From: Paenibacillus durus
GTDB lineage: Bacteria; Bacillota; Bacilli; Paenibacillales; Paenibacillaceae
Direction of reading: 5' to 3'
DNA: 64,000 bases
Assembly: GCF_000756615.1 (NCBI RefSeq)
Contig: NZ_CP009288.1
Coordinates: forward strand, 4,836,001-4,900,000
The notes below the pieces were generated by a model that saw only the letters and a list, made by a program, of their open reading frames with translations, was not told the origin of the DNA and ran no database searches. This document shows, in pieces, positions 1-8,431 of this stretch (positions are counted from its first letter, which is position 1; the number at the start of each line of letters is the position of its first letter). Both the position numbers and the translations under genes were made by a program.

Positions 1-238
1 CCTGCATGCCAAAGGTATGGTCCCAGTGCCAGTGGGTCAGCGCCATAATTTCCGGCAGGCGGACCCCGCGCCGCTTAAGCTCCCTGCGGAACAGCTCCGC
101 ATGCGCCGGCGAATTGCCGGCATCCATGAGCAGCGTTCGCCGCTCTCCTGTTATAGCCGCAAGGATGGGGCGGTCTGTTTCATGCTCGGCATGCATGATG
201 ATGACATGCGGGCTTAACTGTTGATAATGGTGGGTCAT
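1..238 (-). CDS. MBL-fold metallo-hydrolase, partial (N-terminal part only)
   Basis: The reverse strand reads from an ATG at 238, preceded by an AGGGGAG ribosome binding site, and stays open to the window edge. The translation starts MTHHYQQLSPHVIIMHAEHE, and near the edge it contains THWHWDHTFGM, the HxHxDH zinc-binding signature of the metallo-beta-lactamase fold (here H-W-H-W-D-H). A preceding LLMDAGNSPAH stretch matches the usual first strand-turn with an Asp-Ala-Gly. Only about 79 residues are visible, so the substrate cannot be judged; small thiolesterases and glyoxalase-II-like hydrolases share this start. The plus-strand open frames over the same bases have no family features and are treated as shadows. 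Confidence 0.8.
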   Translation of the reverse strand, partial: MTHHYQQLSPHVIIMHAEHETDRPILAAITGERRTLLMDAGNSPAHAELFRRELKRRGVRLPEIMALTHWHWDHTFGMQ

Positions 239-387
239 GTTCAGCTCCCCTTTTTCGCGTACAATCAAAAACAGAATTGGCGTACAGTGATCACTCTAAA
301 TTAGATGCGCTAATCAGGCTTTGGATGGATGGAACGGAAATTCTCCCGCTTATTTTTCAAAAAGAGGGATTGGTTAGGGTCCAGACT

Positions 388-512
388 GGAAAATCTCCAT
401 CTTAATCCGGCAATTTGGTTGGAGAAAAAGAAAATACGGACAATATGGCGGAGGTTTTCCCGTTTAACGTCTCAAGTCTTGTTTTTTACGAAATTAAGAT
501 GGAGGTTTTTCC
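388..512. repeat. Inverted repeat in a gene-free stretch (239-693)
   Basis: Arms at 388-406 and 493-512 are reverse complements over about 18 of 20 positions (GGAAAATCTCCATCTTAAT against its complement). A related direct motif, GGAGGTTTTCCCGTTTA, lies at 450-466 and recurs slightly altered at 501-517. I see no credible coding region in 239-693. The rest of the stretch holds the upstream region of the hydrolase and the downstream region of sdhB. The pattern could be a remnant of a small mobile element or a binding-site cluster. Confidence 0.5.
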
Positions 513-636
513 GTTTATACCAGTGCCTGAACAAATAATCGAGTGCTGGCATCATCCAAATTCCAGGCATTAAGCGCATAATACCTCCATGTTGTATCAA
601 ATCGGTCTTTTATTCAAGGTAAAAGAATAGGCCGCC

Positions 637-654
637 GCCGGATCGTTATCCGGC
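637..654 (-). terminator. Probable terminator of the sdh operon
   Basis: A perfect hairpin GCCGGAT-AACG-ATCCGGC lies about 40 bp past the sdhB stop codon. In the sdh direction it is followed by a moderately T-rich stretch (TATTCTTTTACC). The T-run is imperfect, so the assignment is moderate. Confidence 0.5.
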
Positions 655-693
655 AGTGGCCCGCTGCAGAGGGTCGAACATGTGCTATGAATG

Positions 694-1458
694 TTACACG
701 CCCAGCCACCGCTTGAACATATGCTTCGTCGTCTGCTTGTTGATTTCGGCGATGGAGGTCGTAAGCGGGATGCCTTTCGGGCAGGCCCGGACACAGTTCT
801 GCGAGTTGCCGCAGCCTTCGATGCCGCCATCCGTCATCAGCGCCTCCAGCCGTTCGTCGGCGTTCATCTCACCCGTCGGATGGGCGTTGAACAGGCGGAC
901 CTGCGAAATAGCCGCCGGACCAATAAAGTCGGTCTTCGCGTTAACATTCGGGCAGGCCTCCAGGCAGACGCCGCAGGTCATGCATTTGGACAGTTCGTAG
1001 GCCCACTGCCGCTTTTTCTCGGCCATGCGCGGACCCGGACCGAGGTCGTACGTTCCGTCGATCGGAATCCAGGCTTTTACCTTTTTAAGCGCGTTAAACA
1101 TCCGGGTACGGTCGATGACGAGGTCGCGAACAACCGGGAAGGTACTCATCGGCTCGACGCGGATCGGCTGCTCCAGATTGTCGATCAGGGCTGCGCAGGC
1201 CTGGCGCGGTTTGCCGTTGATGACCATGGAGCAGGCGCCGCATACCTCCTCCAGGCAGTTCGATTCCCAGCAGACGGGAACTGTGGTGTCGCCCTTGGCG
1301 TTGACCGGATTGCGCTGAATTTCCATCAGGGCGCTGATGACGTTCATCCCCGGACGGTAGGGAAGATTGAATTCCTCCGTGTAGGGCGCGCTCTGCGGAT
1401 CGTCCTGGCGGGTGATGATAAATTTCACGTTTTTGGTAGCTGCCGCTGTTTCCGCCAT
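694..1458 (-). CDS. sdhB: Succinate dehydrogenase iron-sulfur subunit
   Basis: This is the electron-transfer subunit of complex II, passing electrons from the flavin in SdhA to the membrane anchor SdhC on the inner face of the membrane. The three cluster motifs are visible: CWESNCLEEVCGAC for the plant-type [2Fe-2S], CMTCGVCLEACP for [4Fe-4S], and CGNSQNCVRACPKGI for the third cluster. The start is the ATG at 1458 (MAETAAATKN), not the longer open frame, because AGGAGGGG sits directly upstream. At 254 aa it has the normal length. It is the last gene of sdhC-sdhA-sdhB, with about 105 bp separating it from sdhA, an order typical of Bacillales. Confidence 0.97.
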   Translation of the reverse strand: MAETAAATKNVKFIITRQDDPQSAPYTEEFNLPYRPGMNVISALMEIQRNPVNAKGDTTVPVCWESNCLEEVCGACSMVINGKPRQACAALIDNLEQPIRVEPMSTFPVVRDLVIDRTRMFNALKKVKAWIPIDGTYDLGPGPRMAEKKRQWAYELSKCMTCGVCLEACPNVNAKTDFIGPAAISQVRLFNAHPTGEMNADERLEALMTDGGIEGCGNSQNCVRACPKGIPLTTSIAEINKQTTKHMFKRWLGV

Positions 1459-1564
1459 AGTTACCCCTCCTAAAAGTTTTGATAGCATAAGCTGCTATGA
1501 ATCACTTCGCAAAACTGGCTTCGGAAGCGTGGACTTCGTTTGGATCGCATCGGCGCAGGGCCGG

Positions 1565-3310
1565 TTATTTTTCCTTGGAGTAGTCGCGGACCCGCGGAGG
1601 AATCAGCGACACATCGACGTCTTCGTACGCAATCCTCGGCCCGTCCGGTGTCCAGGATGCCTTGGTCGTCTTCAGGAACTCTTCGTCATTGCGCTTCGGA
1701 AATTCCGGTTTATAATGCGCGCCCCGGCTTTCGTTGCGCAGCAGCGCGCCCAGCGTCATCGCCTCCGCCAGCTCCAGCATGTTCCACAGCTGACGGGTAA
1801 AGGCGACGCCCTGATTGTTCCAGCGTGAGGTGTCGCTCATGTTGATGTTAGAGTAGCGCTCCTTCAGTTCCTTGATTTTACCTATGGTCGCCTCAAGCTT
1901 CACGTTATGACGGACCACCGTCATGTTGGCGGTCATCCACTCGCCCAGCTCCTTATGGAGGACATAGGCGTTCTCCATGCCGCTCATGCCAAGCAGCGAT
2001 TCGTATTTGTCTTGCTGCACACCCCGGGAACCGTCGAATACGGAAGAGGATACGTCCTGCACCGATTTTTTAAGCCCCTTAATATATTCCACAGCCTTTG
2101 GCCCCGACACCATGCCGCCGAAAATGGCCGACACCAGCGAGTTTGCGCCCAGCCGGTTAGCTCCGTGATATTGGTATTCGCATTCGCCCGCCGCAAACAG
2201 GCCGGGAATATTCGTCATCTGGTTGTAATCCACCCACATGCCGCCCATGGAGTAGTGGACCGCGGGGAAGATTTTCATCGGGATTTTGCGCGGATCGTCG
2301 CCCATGAATTTCTCGTAAATCTCGATGATGCCTCCGAGCTTGACGTCCAGCTCCTTCGGATCTTTATGCGACAGGTCCAGATAGACCATGTTCTCGCCGT
2401 TAATGCCGAGCCCCTGATCGACGCAGACGTTGAAGATTTCGCGGGTGGCGATATCGCGCGGCACCAGGTTGCCGTAGGCCGGATATTTTTCCTCAAGGAA
2501 GTACCACGGCTTGCCGTCCTTATAAGTCCAAATGCGTCCCCCTTCGCCGCGCGCCGATTCGCTCATCAGCCGCAGTTTGTCGTCGCCCGGAATGGCCGTT
2601 GGATGAATCTGGATGAACTCCCCATTCGCGTAATGTACGCCCTGCTGGTACACGGCGCTTGCGGCCGTCCCAGTGTTGATGACCGAGTTGGTCGTCTTGC
2701 CGAAAATAATCCCCGGACCGCCGCTCGCCAGAATGACCGCGTCCGCCGGGAACGTCTCAATTGCCATCGTGCGCAAATCCTGGGCGCAGATGCCGCGGCA
2801 GACACCTTCGTCGTCGATCACAGCGGAGAGAAATTCCCAGTTCTCATGCTTCGTTACAAAGCCTTCGACCTCCCAGCGGCGCACCTGCTCATCAAGCGCG
2901 TACAAGAGCTGCTGACCCGTCGTTGCGCCCGCATAGGCGGTGCGGTGATGCTTCGTGCCGCCAAACCGGCGGAAGTCGAGCAGTCCCTCCGGCGTGCGGT
3001 TGAACATGACGCCCATACGGTCCATGAGGTGGATAATGCCGGGAGCCGCCTCGCACATCGCCTTGACCGGAGGCTGGTTAGCGAGAAAATCCCCGCCATA
3101 TACGGTGTCGTCAAAATGCACCCACGGCGAGTCGCCTTCGCCCTTCGTGTTGACGGCGCCGTTGATGCCGCCCTGTGCGCAGACCGAGTGCGATCTTTTG
3201 ACCGGAACGAGCGAGAACAGATGCACATGAACGCCGGCCTCCGCCGCCTTGATGGTAGCCATCAGGCCGGCCAAGCCGCCGCCCACGATAATGATATCGG
3301 CTGTTGCCAT
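1565..3310 (-). CDS. sdhA: Succinate dehydrogenase flavoprotein subunit
   Basis: This is the catalytic subunit of complex II, oxidising succinate to fumarate. An N-terminal Rossmann motif (IIIVGGGLAGLMA, residues 5-17) binds FAD. The SHSVCAQGGINGA segment contains the histidine that normally carries covalent FAD. Active-site arginine and histidine segments such as HPTAIPG and SARGEGG are present, as is the C-terminal HYKPEF. The 581-aa length is normal for Bacillales. It lies 15 bp downstream of sdhC and is clearly cotranscribed with it. Confidence 0.97.
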   Translation of the reverse strand: MATADIIIVGGGLAGLMATIKAAEAGVHVHLFSLVPVKRSHSVCAQGGINGAVNTKGEGDSPWVHFDDTVYGGDFLANQPPVKAMCEAAPGIIHLMDRMGVMFNRTPEGLLDFRRFGGTKHHRTAYAGATTGQQLLYALDEQVRRWEVEGFVTKHENWEFLSAVIDDEGVCRGICAQDLRTMAIETFPADAVILASGGPGIIFGKTTNSVINTGTAASAVYQQGVHYANGEFIQIHPTAIPGDDKLRLMSESARGEGGRIWTYKDGKPWYFLEEKYPAYGNLVPRDIATREIFNVCVDQGLGINGENMVYLDLSHKDPKELDVKLGGIIEIYEKFMGDDPRKIPMKIFPAVHYSMGGMWVDYNQMTNIPGLFAAGECEYQYHGANRLGANSLVSAIFGGMVSGPKAVEYIKGLKKSVQDVSSSVFDGSRGVQQDKYESLLGMSGMENAYVLHKELGEWMTANMTVVRHNVKLEATIGKIKELKERYSNINMSDTSRWNNQGVAFTRQLWNMLELAEAMTLGALLRNESRGAHYKPEFPKRNDEEFLKTTKASWTPDGPRIAYEDVDVSLIPPRVRDYSKEK

Positions 3311-3325
3311 GACAGGTTCACTCCC

Positions 3326-3994
3326 TTATTGGATGACAGTATTTACGGTTTGGACAATAGCCTCAGCGGTCTTGAATTCGCTGTCACGGAACGTGACGAG
3401 CGACAGCAGGAACATGAACGTCACCAGGACAAACAGGCCCATGCATATATAGGACGATACCCGCTGCGAACGGGGACCGATCGTGATGCCCCAACTTACA
3501 AGGAAAGACCACAGCCCATTGGCAAAATGGAAGCAGGCCGCAACGATGCCGACGATATAGAAGGCAAGCCACCACGGCTGTGTAACGATATCATGCATCA
3601 CTCCGCCGAGCTCTTCATGCGTAACGTTGCCGAGCGCCACCTGCACCCGGGTTTCGTACAAATGCCACACGATAAAAATAAAAGTGACGATACCGCTGAC
3701 CCGCTGAAGCGTATAACGCCAGTTGCGTTCAACATTGTAGCGGTTCAGGTTCGGCTTCGACTGATAGGCGATATACAGCCCGTAGACACCATGGTACAGC
3801 AGGGGAAGCCAGATGAACAATAATTCCAGGAAGAAGACGAGCGGCAGGCTGTTCAGCCACAGCACACTGTCTTTGAAGCCGGCAGCACCCTTCTCCACCG
3901 CCGAGAAATTCGTCAGCATGTGCTCGATGAAAAAGAACGCGAGCGGAATTACACCGAGCAAGGAATGAATCTTTCTGGAGTAGAAGCCTCTCAT
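3326..3994 (-). CDS. sdhC: Succinate dehydrogenase cytochrome b558 membrane anchor
   Basis: This is the membrane anchor of complex II, carrying haem b and handling menaquinone. The protein starts MRGFYSRKIHSLLGVIPLAF, closely resembling the Bacillus SdhC N-terminus. Five hydrophobic segments follow, with histidines in or near them (FIEHM, WHLYETR, CFHFANGLW) as expected for haem ligands. I chose the ATG at 3994 because AAGGGGA lies at good distance and the family begins there. The longer open frame to 4144 adds about 50 residues with no family resemblance. It is the first gene of the sdh operon, divergent from a LysR gene. Confidence 0.93.
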   Translation of the reverse strand: MRGFYSRKIHSLLGVIPLAFFFIEHMLTNFSAVEKGAAGFKDSVLWLNSLPLVFFLELLFIWLPLLYHGVYGLYIAYQSKPNLNRYNVERNWRYTLQRVSGIVTFIFIVWHLYETRVQVALGNVTHEELGGVMHDIVTQPWWLAFYIVGIVAACFHFANGLWSFLVSWGITIGPRSQRVSSYICMGLFVLVTFMFLLSLVTFRDSEFKTAEAIVQTVNTVIQ

Positions 3995-4303
3995 ATTGCC
4001 GTGTCCCCTTTCCGAATAAAACAGCGTTTTCATTAATGAGCATACACCTTCGGGCCGGTAGTTGAAACAGGGAATTGACGGCCCGTTCGGGCCGAATAAC
4101 CTTTTCTTTTTCACCGCTTCGCTCCTGATAAGGCTTTGCTTCATTTTTTACAAATTGTGAATATCTTGTGTCACTTTGTATGTTACTCTTTTTCAGCTTA
4201 TAAGGGAATTGCAATCTAATTATTATACGTTATAAAATATTTGCATAAGTCCCTGGAAAAAGGGAGATTTGTCCGATCATGAGCAGCCGGAAGGAGTGCA
4301 GCG

Positions 4304-5212
4304 ATGTTTGACGACCTTGATATTTTTGCCGTTGTTGTAGAGCAGTCCAGCCTCAACCGCGCTTCCCGTCAACTAAATTTGTCACAGCCTGCCCTCTCGC
4401 GCAAAATCTCCAAACTGGAGGAGCGGCTCGGTGTCACACTGTTTAACCGCTATGGCAAAAGGCTCGAGCTGACCGAGGTCGGGCGGCTGGCATATACCTA
4501 TGCTCTGGAGCAGCGGCAGCAGCGCTTTAAATTCCTGGAGGCGATCGCCAGATTCAAACAGGGCGAGCCGCTGTCCGTTACGCTGGGAGCCAGTCTGACT
4601 ACGATTCAGACCACTTTGCCGCCTCTCGTAAACGCATACATGGAGAAATATCCCGCCGCCGAGTTGAAGCTGATTACAGGCAAGACACATGAGATCGTTA
4701 CCTCGGTTCAGGAAGGACGGTCGGAGGTCGGCCTGATCGCTTCCGCCACTGCGGAATCCGGCCTGCGCTGCATTTCGTTGTTCGACGACCAGTTGCGGCT
4801 CGTCATCACAGAACATCACCCGCTCGCCGGGCTGCCCAGGCTTGAGATGGAGCATCTGACGGGTCTGCCGATGATCCTGTTCTCCAAGGGAACCTGGTAC
4901 CGCCGCATGACGGACGACCTGTTCCAGCGCAGCGGCGTGCAGCCGGATATCCGTATGGAGATCGACTCTTTCGAGGCGATTATCCGGCTGCTCCCAACGA
5001 TCAAGGCGGCGGCGCTGCTGCCCAATTCCTATCTTCGGCCGGAGCTGCTGTCGGGAGGGGGACTTGTCTCCCTGCATATCAAGGAGCTGGAACTGACCCA
5101 GCGGACCACCTGTCTGATATACCGCGATACCGGTGATTTAAGCGCGGCGGCGCGGAGTCTGGTGCGAGTGACGGAAGAAGTGTTTCATGAGGGAAGGCCG
5201 GCCGCTCTTTAA
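4304..5212 (+). CDS. LysR-family transcriptional regulator
   Basis: The 302-aa protein has an N-terminal winged helix-turn-helix (residues 1-60, with the typical LNRASRQLNLSQPALSRKISKLEERLGVTLFNR). It continues into a periplasmic-binding-protein-like effector domain from about residue 88. It starts at the ATG at 4304 after GGAAGGAG. It is divergent from sdhC across about 300 bp containing AT-rich promoter-like sequence. LysR proteins often regulate the divergent gene, so control of sdh or of its own expression is possible, but nothing in the sequence proves the target. The effector is unknown. Confidence 0.9.
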   Translation: MFDDLDIFAVVVEQSSLNRASRQLNLSQPALSRKISKLEERLGVTLFNRYGKRLELTEVGRLAYTYALEQRQQRFKFLEAIARFKQGEPLSVTLGASLTTIQTTLPPLVNAYMEKYPAAELKLITGKTHEIVTSVQEGRSEVGLIASATAESGLRCISLFDDQLRLVITEHHPLAGLPRLEMEHLTGLPMILFSKGTWYRRMTDDLFQRSGVQPDIRMEIDSFEAIIRLLPTIKAAALLPNSYLRPELLSGGGLVSLHIKELELTQRTTCLIYRDTGDLSAAARSLVRVTEEVFHEGRPAAL

Positions 5213-5282
5213 ATTTATGCTTGACTTGACCTTAAAACCTGGGGTAATGTAATATCCATCCAATTTAACATCCCATCAGGCA

Positions 5283-5580
5283 ATGACCAAAGACATGATT
5301 TCCTTCACGGGCCGTCCAGAGAGAGAAGCTCAGGCTGAAAGCTTCTTCGGCAACCGGATGCGTAAATTACCCCTTTGCAGCCGTGACGCTGAACCCATGA
5401 ACCGACAGCTTAGGTTTCACGGCAGTATGCGGCACCGCATTATCCCCGTTACCGGATACCAATGAGGACTTGCAGCGGCAGTGTCCGGCAGTAGCCGGAG
5501 CGAAGCGCGCCGCAGGTCGAATCAGGGTGGAACCACGAGCTTAAACGCACTCGTCCCTTTGTGGATGAGCTGCGTTTTTT
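5283..5580 (+). promoter_or_regulatory. T-box riboswitch leader of thrS
   Basis: The leader carries the conserved T-box sequence AGGGTGGAACCACG at 5524-5537, followed by a terminator hairpin at 5544-5580 (AACGCACTCGTCC pairing with GGATGAGCTGCGTT, then a T-run). The upstream 200 bases contain several stem-forming stretches consistent with stem I and the pseudoknot region. T-box leaders sense uncharged tRNA: the acceptor end pairs with the T-box bulge and stabilises the antiterminator. The cognate tRNA here should be tRNA-Thr from the downstream gene. I could not place the specifier codon with certainty. Confidence 0.92.
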
Positions 5581-5619
5581 GTGTTTTCCCAAAATAATCG
5601 AGAAATGGAGGCTGGACAG

Positions 5620-7533
5620 ATGGAAATCAAAGTAACTTTACCGGATGGCGCAATAAGGAGGTACCCGCAAGGCACGACAATTGAACAAGTGGCGGGGTCC
5701 ATCAGTACGGGACTGAAAAAACAGGCCGTAGCAGGATTGCTCAACGGGAAGCCAGCGGATCTGAGTGAACCGATCGATCATGACAGCCTCCTGCGGCTGG
5801 TTATGCTGGACAGCACAGCAGGAATGGAAATCTACAGACACACCGCAGCGCATATTATGGCCCAGGCCATTAAACGCATATACGGCCCCCAAGCGGTCAA
5901 GCTCGGTATCGGGCCGGTGATCGAAGATGGATTCTATTACGACGTCGATATAGAGAAGCCGCTGACTGACAGCGATCTTGCGGCAATCGAGCAAGAGATG
6001 GAGAACGTGATCAAAGAGGATCTCCCCATCGTACACCGGGTTGTCAGCCGCGACGAAGCCGTTCGCATATTCGAAGAGCTCGATGAGCCGCTCAAGCTGG
6101 AATTGATCGCGGATCTGCCCCAGGATGCTGTTATCAGCATCTACGAGCAGGGCGAATTCTCCGATCTGTGCCGCGGGCCCCATCTTCCGTCGACAGGCCG
6201 TATCAAGGCATTCAAGCTGCTAAGCGTGGCGGGGGCTTACTGGCGGGGAGACTCCGGCAATAAGATGCTTCAGCGCATTTACGGAACCGCGTTTCCGAAA
6301 AAATCGCAGCTGGATGAGCATCTGCTGTTCCTTGAGGAAGCCAAAAAGCGCGACCACCGCAAGCTCGGAAAGGAGCTCGAACTGTTCATGTTCTCCGAGG
6401 AAGCGCCGGGAATGCCTTTTTATCTGCCGAACGGGATGACGATTCGTAACGAGCTGGAGAATTTTGCGCGGGAATTGCAAATACAGCGGGGCTATAACGA
6501 AGTGCGCACGCCGCTGATGATGAATAACCGGCTGTGGGAGCAGTCCGGGCATTGGGATCACTACAAGGACAATATGTATTTTACCAATGTGGATGAAACA
6601 AAATATGCCCTCAAACCGATGAACTGCCCGGGCCATATGCTTGTTTACAAGAATAATCTGCATTCCTACCGTGAACTGCCCATCCGGCTGTCGGAATTCG
6701 GACAGGTGCACCGCCATGAGCTGTCCGGAGCGCTCGGCGGGATGATGCGGGTCCGCACCTTCTGCCAGGATGACGCGCACCTGTTCGTGCTGCCGGAGCA
6801 GATCGAGGAGGAGATTGGCCGCATCATAGAAATGATCGACCATATTTACCAGGTCTTCGGCTTCCAGTACACTGTCGAGCTGTCGACGCGGCCGGAAGAT
6901 TCCATGGGCTCCGAAGAGCTGTGGAACGAAGCGGAACAGGCTTTGCGAAAGTGTCTGGAGGCCAGCGGCATTCCATACCGCCTGAATGAAGGAGACGGGG
7001 CATTCTACGGTCCGAAGATTGATTTTCATATCCTCGACGCGCTGAAACGGAGCTGGCAGTGCGGGACCATCCAGCTTGATTTCCAGATGCCTGAGAAATT
7101 CGATCTCTCCTATATCGGTGAAGATAGCCAGAAGCATCGTCCGGTCGTCATCCACCGCGCCGTGTACGGGTCGCTTGACCGGTTCATGGGAATTATCACC
7201 GAGCATTACGCAGGTGCCTTCCCGCTCTGGCTAGCGCCGGTTCAGGCCAAGATTCTGCCTGTTTCGGAGAAGTTTAGCGGATATGCCTGCGAGGTGAAGA
7301 AGTCGCTGGAAGACGCCGGTATCCGCGCCGACATGGACCTTAGAGACGAGAAGCTGGGCTACAAAATCCGCGAAGCCCAGCTGCAAAGAACGCCGTATAT
7401 GCTCATTCTCGGCGAGAACGAGTTGTCCTCCGGCAATGTGTCCGTGAGAAAACGGGGCGAAGGCGATCTCGGTTCCCGAAGCCTGGCGGAGTTGATTGGA
7501 CAGATGACCGAAGAAATCCGCGATAAACAATAA
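5620..7533 (+). CDS. thrS: Threonine--tRNA ligase
   Basis: This class II synthetase charges tRNA-Thr. The order is an N-terminal TGS domain (MEIKVTLPDGAIRRYPQGTT), an editing domain with the HAAHIM-like HTAAHIMAQA, a catalytic core with MNCPGHM (zinc-site cysteine), VRTFCQDDAHLF and VVIHRAVYGSLDRF (class II motif 3), and a C-terminal anticodon-binding domain. I place the start at the ATG at 5620, after GGAGGCTGGACAG. An upstream frame start at 5581 would overlap the T-box terminator. The length is 637 aa, normal for the family. Expression should depend on threonyl-tRNA charging through the leader. Confidence 0.97.
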   Translation: MEIKVTLPDGAIRRYPQGTTIEQVAGSISTGLKKQAVAGLLNGKPADLSEPIDHDSLLRLVMLDSTAGMEIYRHTAAHIMAQAIKRIYGPQAVKLGIGPVIEDGFYYDVDIEKPLTDSDLAAIEQEMENVIKEDLPIVHRVVSRDEAVRIFEELDEPLKLELIADLPQDAVISIYEQGEFSDLCRGPHLPSTGRIKAFKLLSVAGAYWRGDSGNKMLQRIYGTAFPKKSQLDEHLLFLEEAKKRDHRKLGKELELFMFSEEAPGMPFYLPNGMTIRNELENFARELQIQRGYNEVRTPLMMNNRLWEQSGHWDHYKDNMYFTNVDETKYALKPMNCPGHMLVYKNNLHSYRELPIRLSEFGQVHRHELSGALGGMMRVRTFCQDDAHLFVLPEQIEEEIGRIIEMIDHIYQVFGFQYTVELSTRPEDSMGSEELWNEAEQALRKCLEASGIPYRLNEGDGAFYGPKIDFHILDALKRSWQCGTIQLDFQMPEKFDLSYIGEDSQKHRPVVIHRAVYGSLDRFMGIITEHYAGAFPLWLAPVQAKILPVSEKFSGYACEVKKSLEDAGIRADMDLRDEKLGYKIREAQLQRTPYMLILGENELSSGNVSVRKRGEGDLGSRSLAELIGQMTEEIRDKQ

Positions 7534-7568
7534 AGCGGATCTGCGGCTCCGGCGCTAACATGCGAGAA

Positions 7569-7612
7569 AAAGACTCTCTTTCGGCCTGCCATCGGCCTTA
7601 GAGAGTCTTTCT
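7569..7612 (+). terminator. Terminator after thrS
   Basis: A strong stem, AAAGACTCTCT pairing with AGAGAGTCTTT around a GC-rich loop segment that also pairs (CGGCC/GGCCT), ends in TTTCTC about 35 bp past the thrS stop. It could also serve the converging ktrA gene. Confidence 0.85.
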
Positions 7613-7737
7613 CATCGGTTTGTCTGCTGAGAATAGGTCAGCATGGGGATTTCCGGAGGAAATGGAGAACGAGCACCAGACTGATTAATTCCGGCAGGGC
7701 TGGCTCACTGTGCTTTTGTCAGCCGCTAAATGGACGA

Positions 7738-8418
7738 TCAGGCCTCGGCTTCCTCGCGGTTCACCGCTTCCTCCTCAAATTGGTCGATGCTCTCGTTGGA
7801 GCCGATCACAACCATGATATCTCCCTCATTGACATGGTCATGAGAGGTCGGAGCGACGATAACCCCGCCCCCTCGGTTAAGCGCAATGATGCTGCAGCCA
7901 TACTTGGCGCGGGTATTGATCTCGGCGAGACTTTTGCCGTCCATGCAGGATGGAACGGTCAGCTCGACGATTTTGTATTCCTTGGACAGCTCGATGTAAT
8001 CGAGCAGATGCGGAGTCACCAACTGATGCGCTACACGGACCCCCATATCCCGCTCCGGAAAAATGACCCGGTCCACTCCCAGCTTCTCCAAAGCGCGTCC
8101 GTGCAGGATGGAGATCGCCTTTGCTACCACCATTTTGACACCCAATTCTTTCAGGAGGATGGCGGTAAGGATGCTGCGCTCCATATTGTCTCCAATTGCC
8201 ACGATGCCGCAGTCCAGGTTCCGAACGCCCAGCGACCGCATCACACCCTCGTCCGTAGCGTCCGCCATGACTGCATGCGTCAGCTTGTCGGTCATCTCCT
8301 CCACCCGTTCCTCGTTGTGGTCGATACCGAGCACCTCATACCCCATTGCCATCAGTTCAAGCGCCAGACTGGCTCCAAAGCGGCCAAGGCCGATGATTAC
8401 AAATTGCTGTGCTTTCAT
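7738..8418 (-). CDS. ktrA: Ktr potassium uptake regulatory subunit (KtrA/KtrC type)
   Basis: This cytoplasmic RCK protein gates a Ktr-type potassium channel. The N-terminal TrkA-N Rossmann domain has FVIIGLGRFGASLALEL (residues 6-22) and an acidic DHNEERVEEM stretch for nucleotide binding. A TrkA-C domain follows from about residue 135. At 226 aa it matches KtrA/KtrC (about 220 aa). The gene lies 13 bp downstream of the channel subunit gene, so the two form an operon. Family members bind ATP/ADP and c-di-AMP. KtrA and KtrC cannot be told apart here; the symbol rests on linkage to a channel gene. Confidence 0.9.
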   Translation of the reverse strand: MKAQQFVIIGLGRFGASLALELMAMGYEVLGIDHNEERVEEMTDKLTHAVMADATDEGVMRSLGVRNLDCGIVAIGDNMERSILTAILLKELGVKMVVAKAISILHGRALEKLGVDRVIFPERDMGVRVAHQLVTPHLLDYIELSKEYKIVELTVPSCMDGKSLAEINTRAKYGCSIIALNRGGGVIVAPTSHDHVNEGDIMVVIGSNESIDQFEEEAVNREEAEA

Positions 8419-8431
8419 TCCCGTTATCCCC

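Noticed and set aside
6..224. Plus-strand open frames at the left edge.
   Set aside because: The minus strand carries a metallo-beta-lactamase-type sequence (THWHWDH) with a good ribosome binding site; the plus-strand translations lack any family feature.
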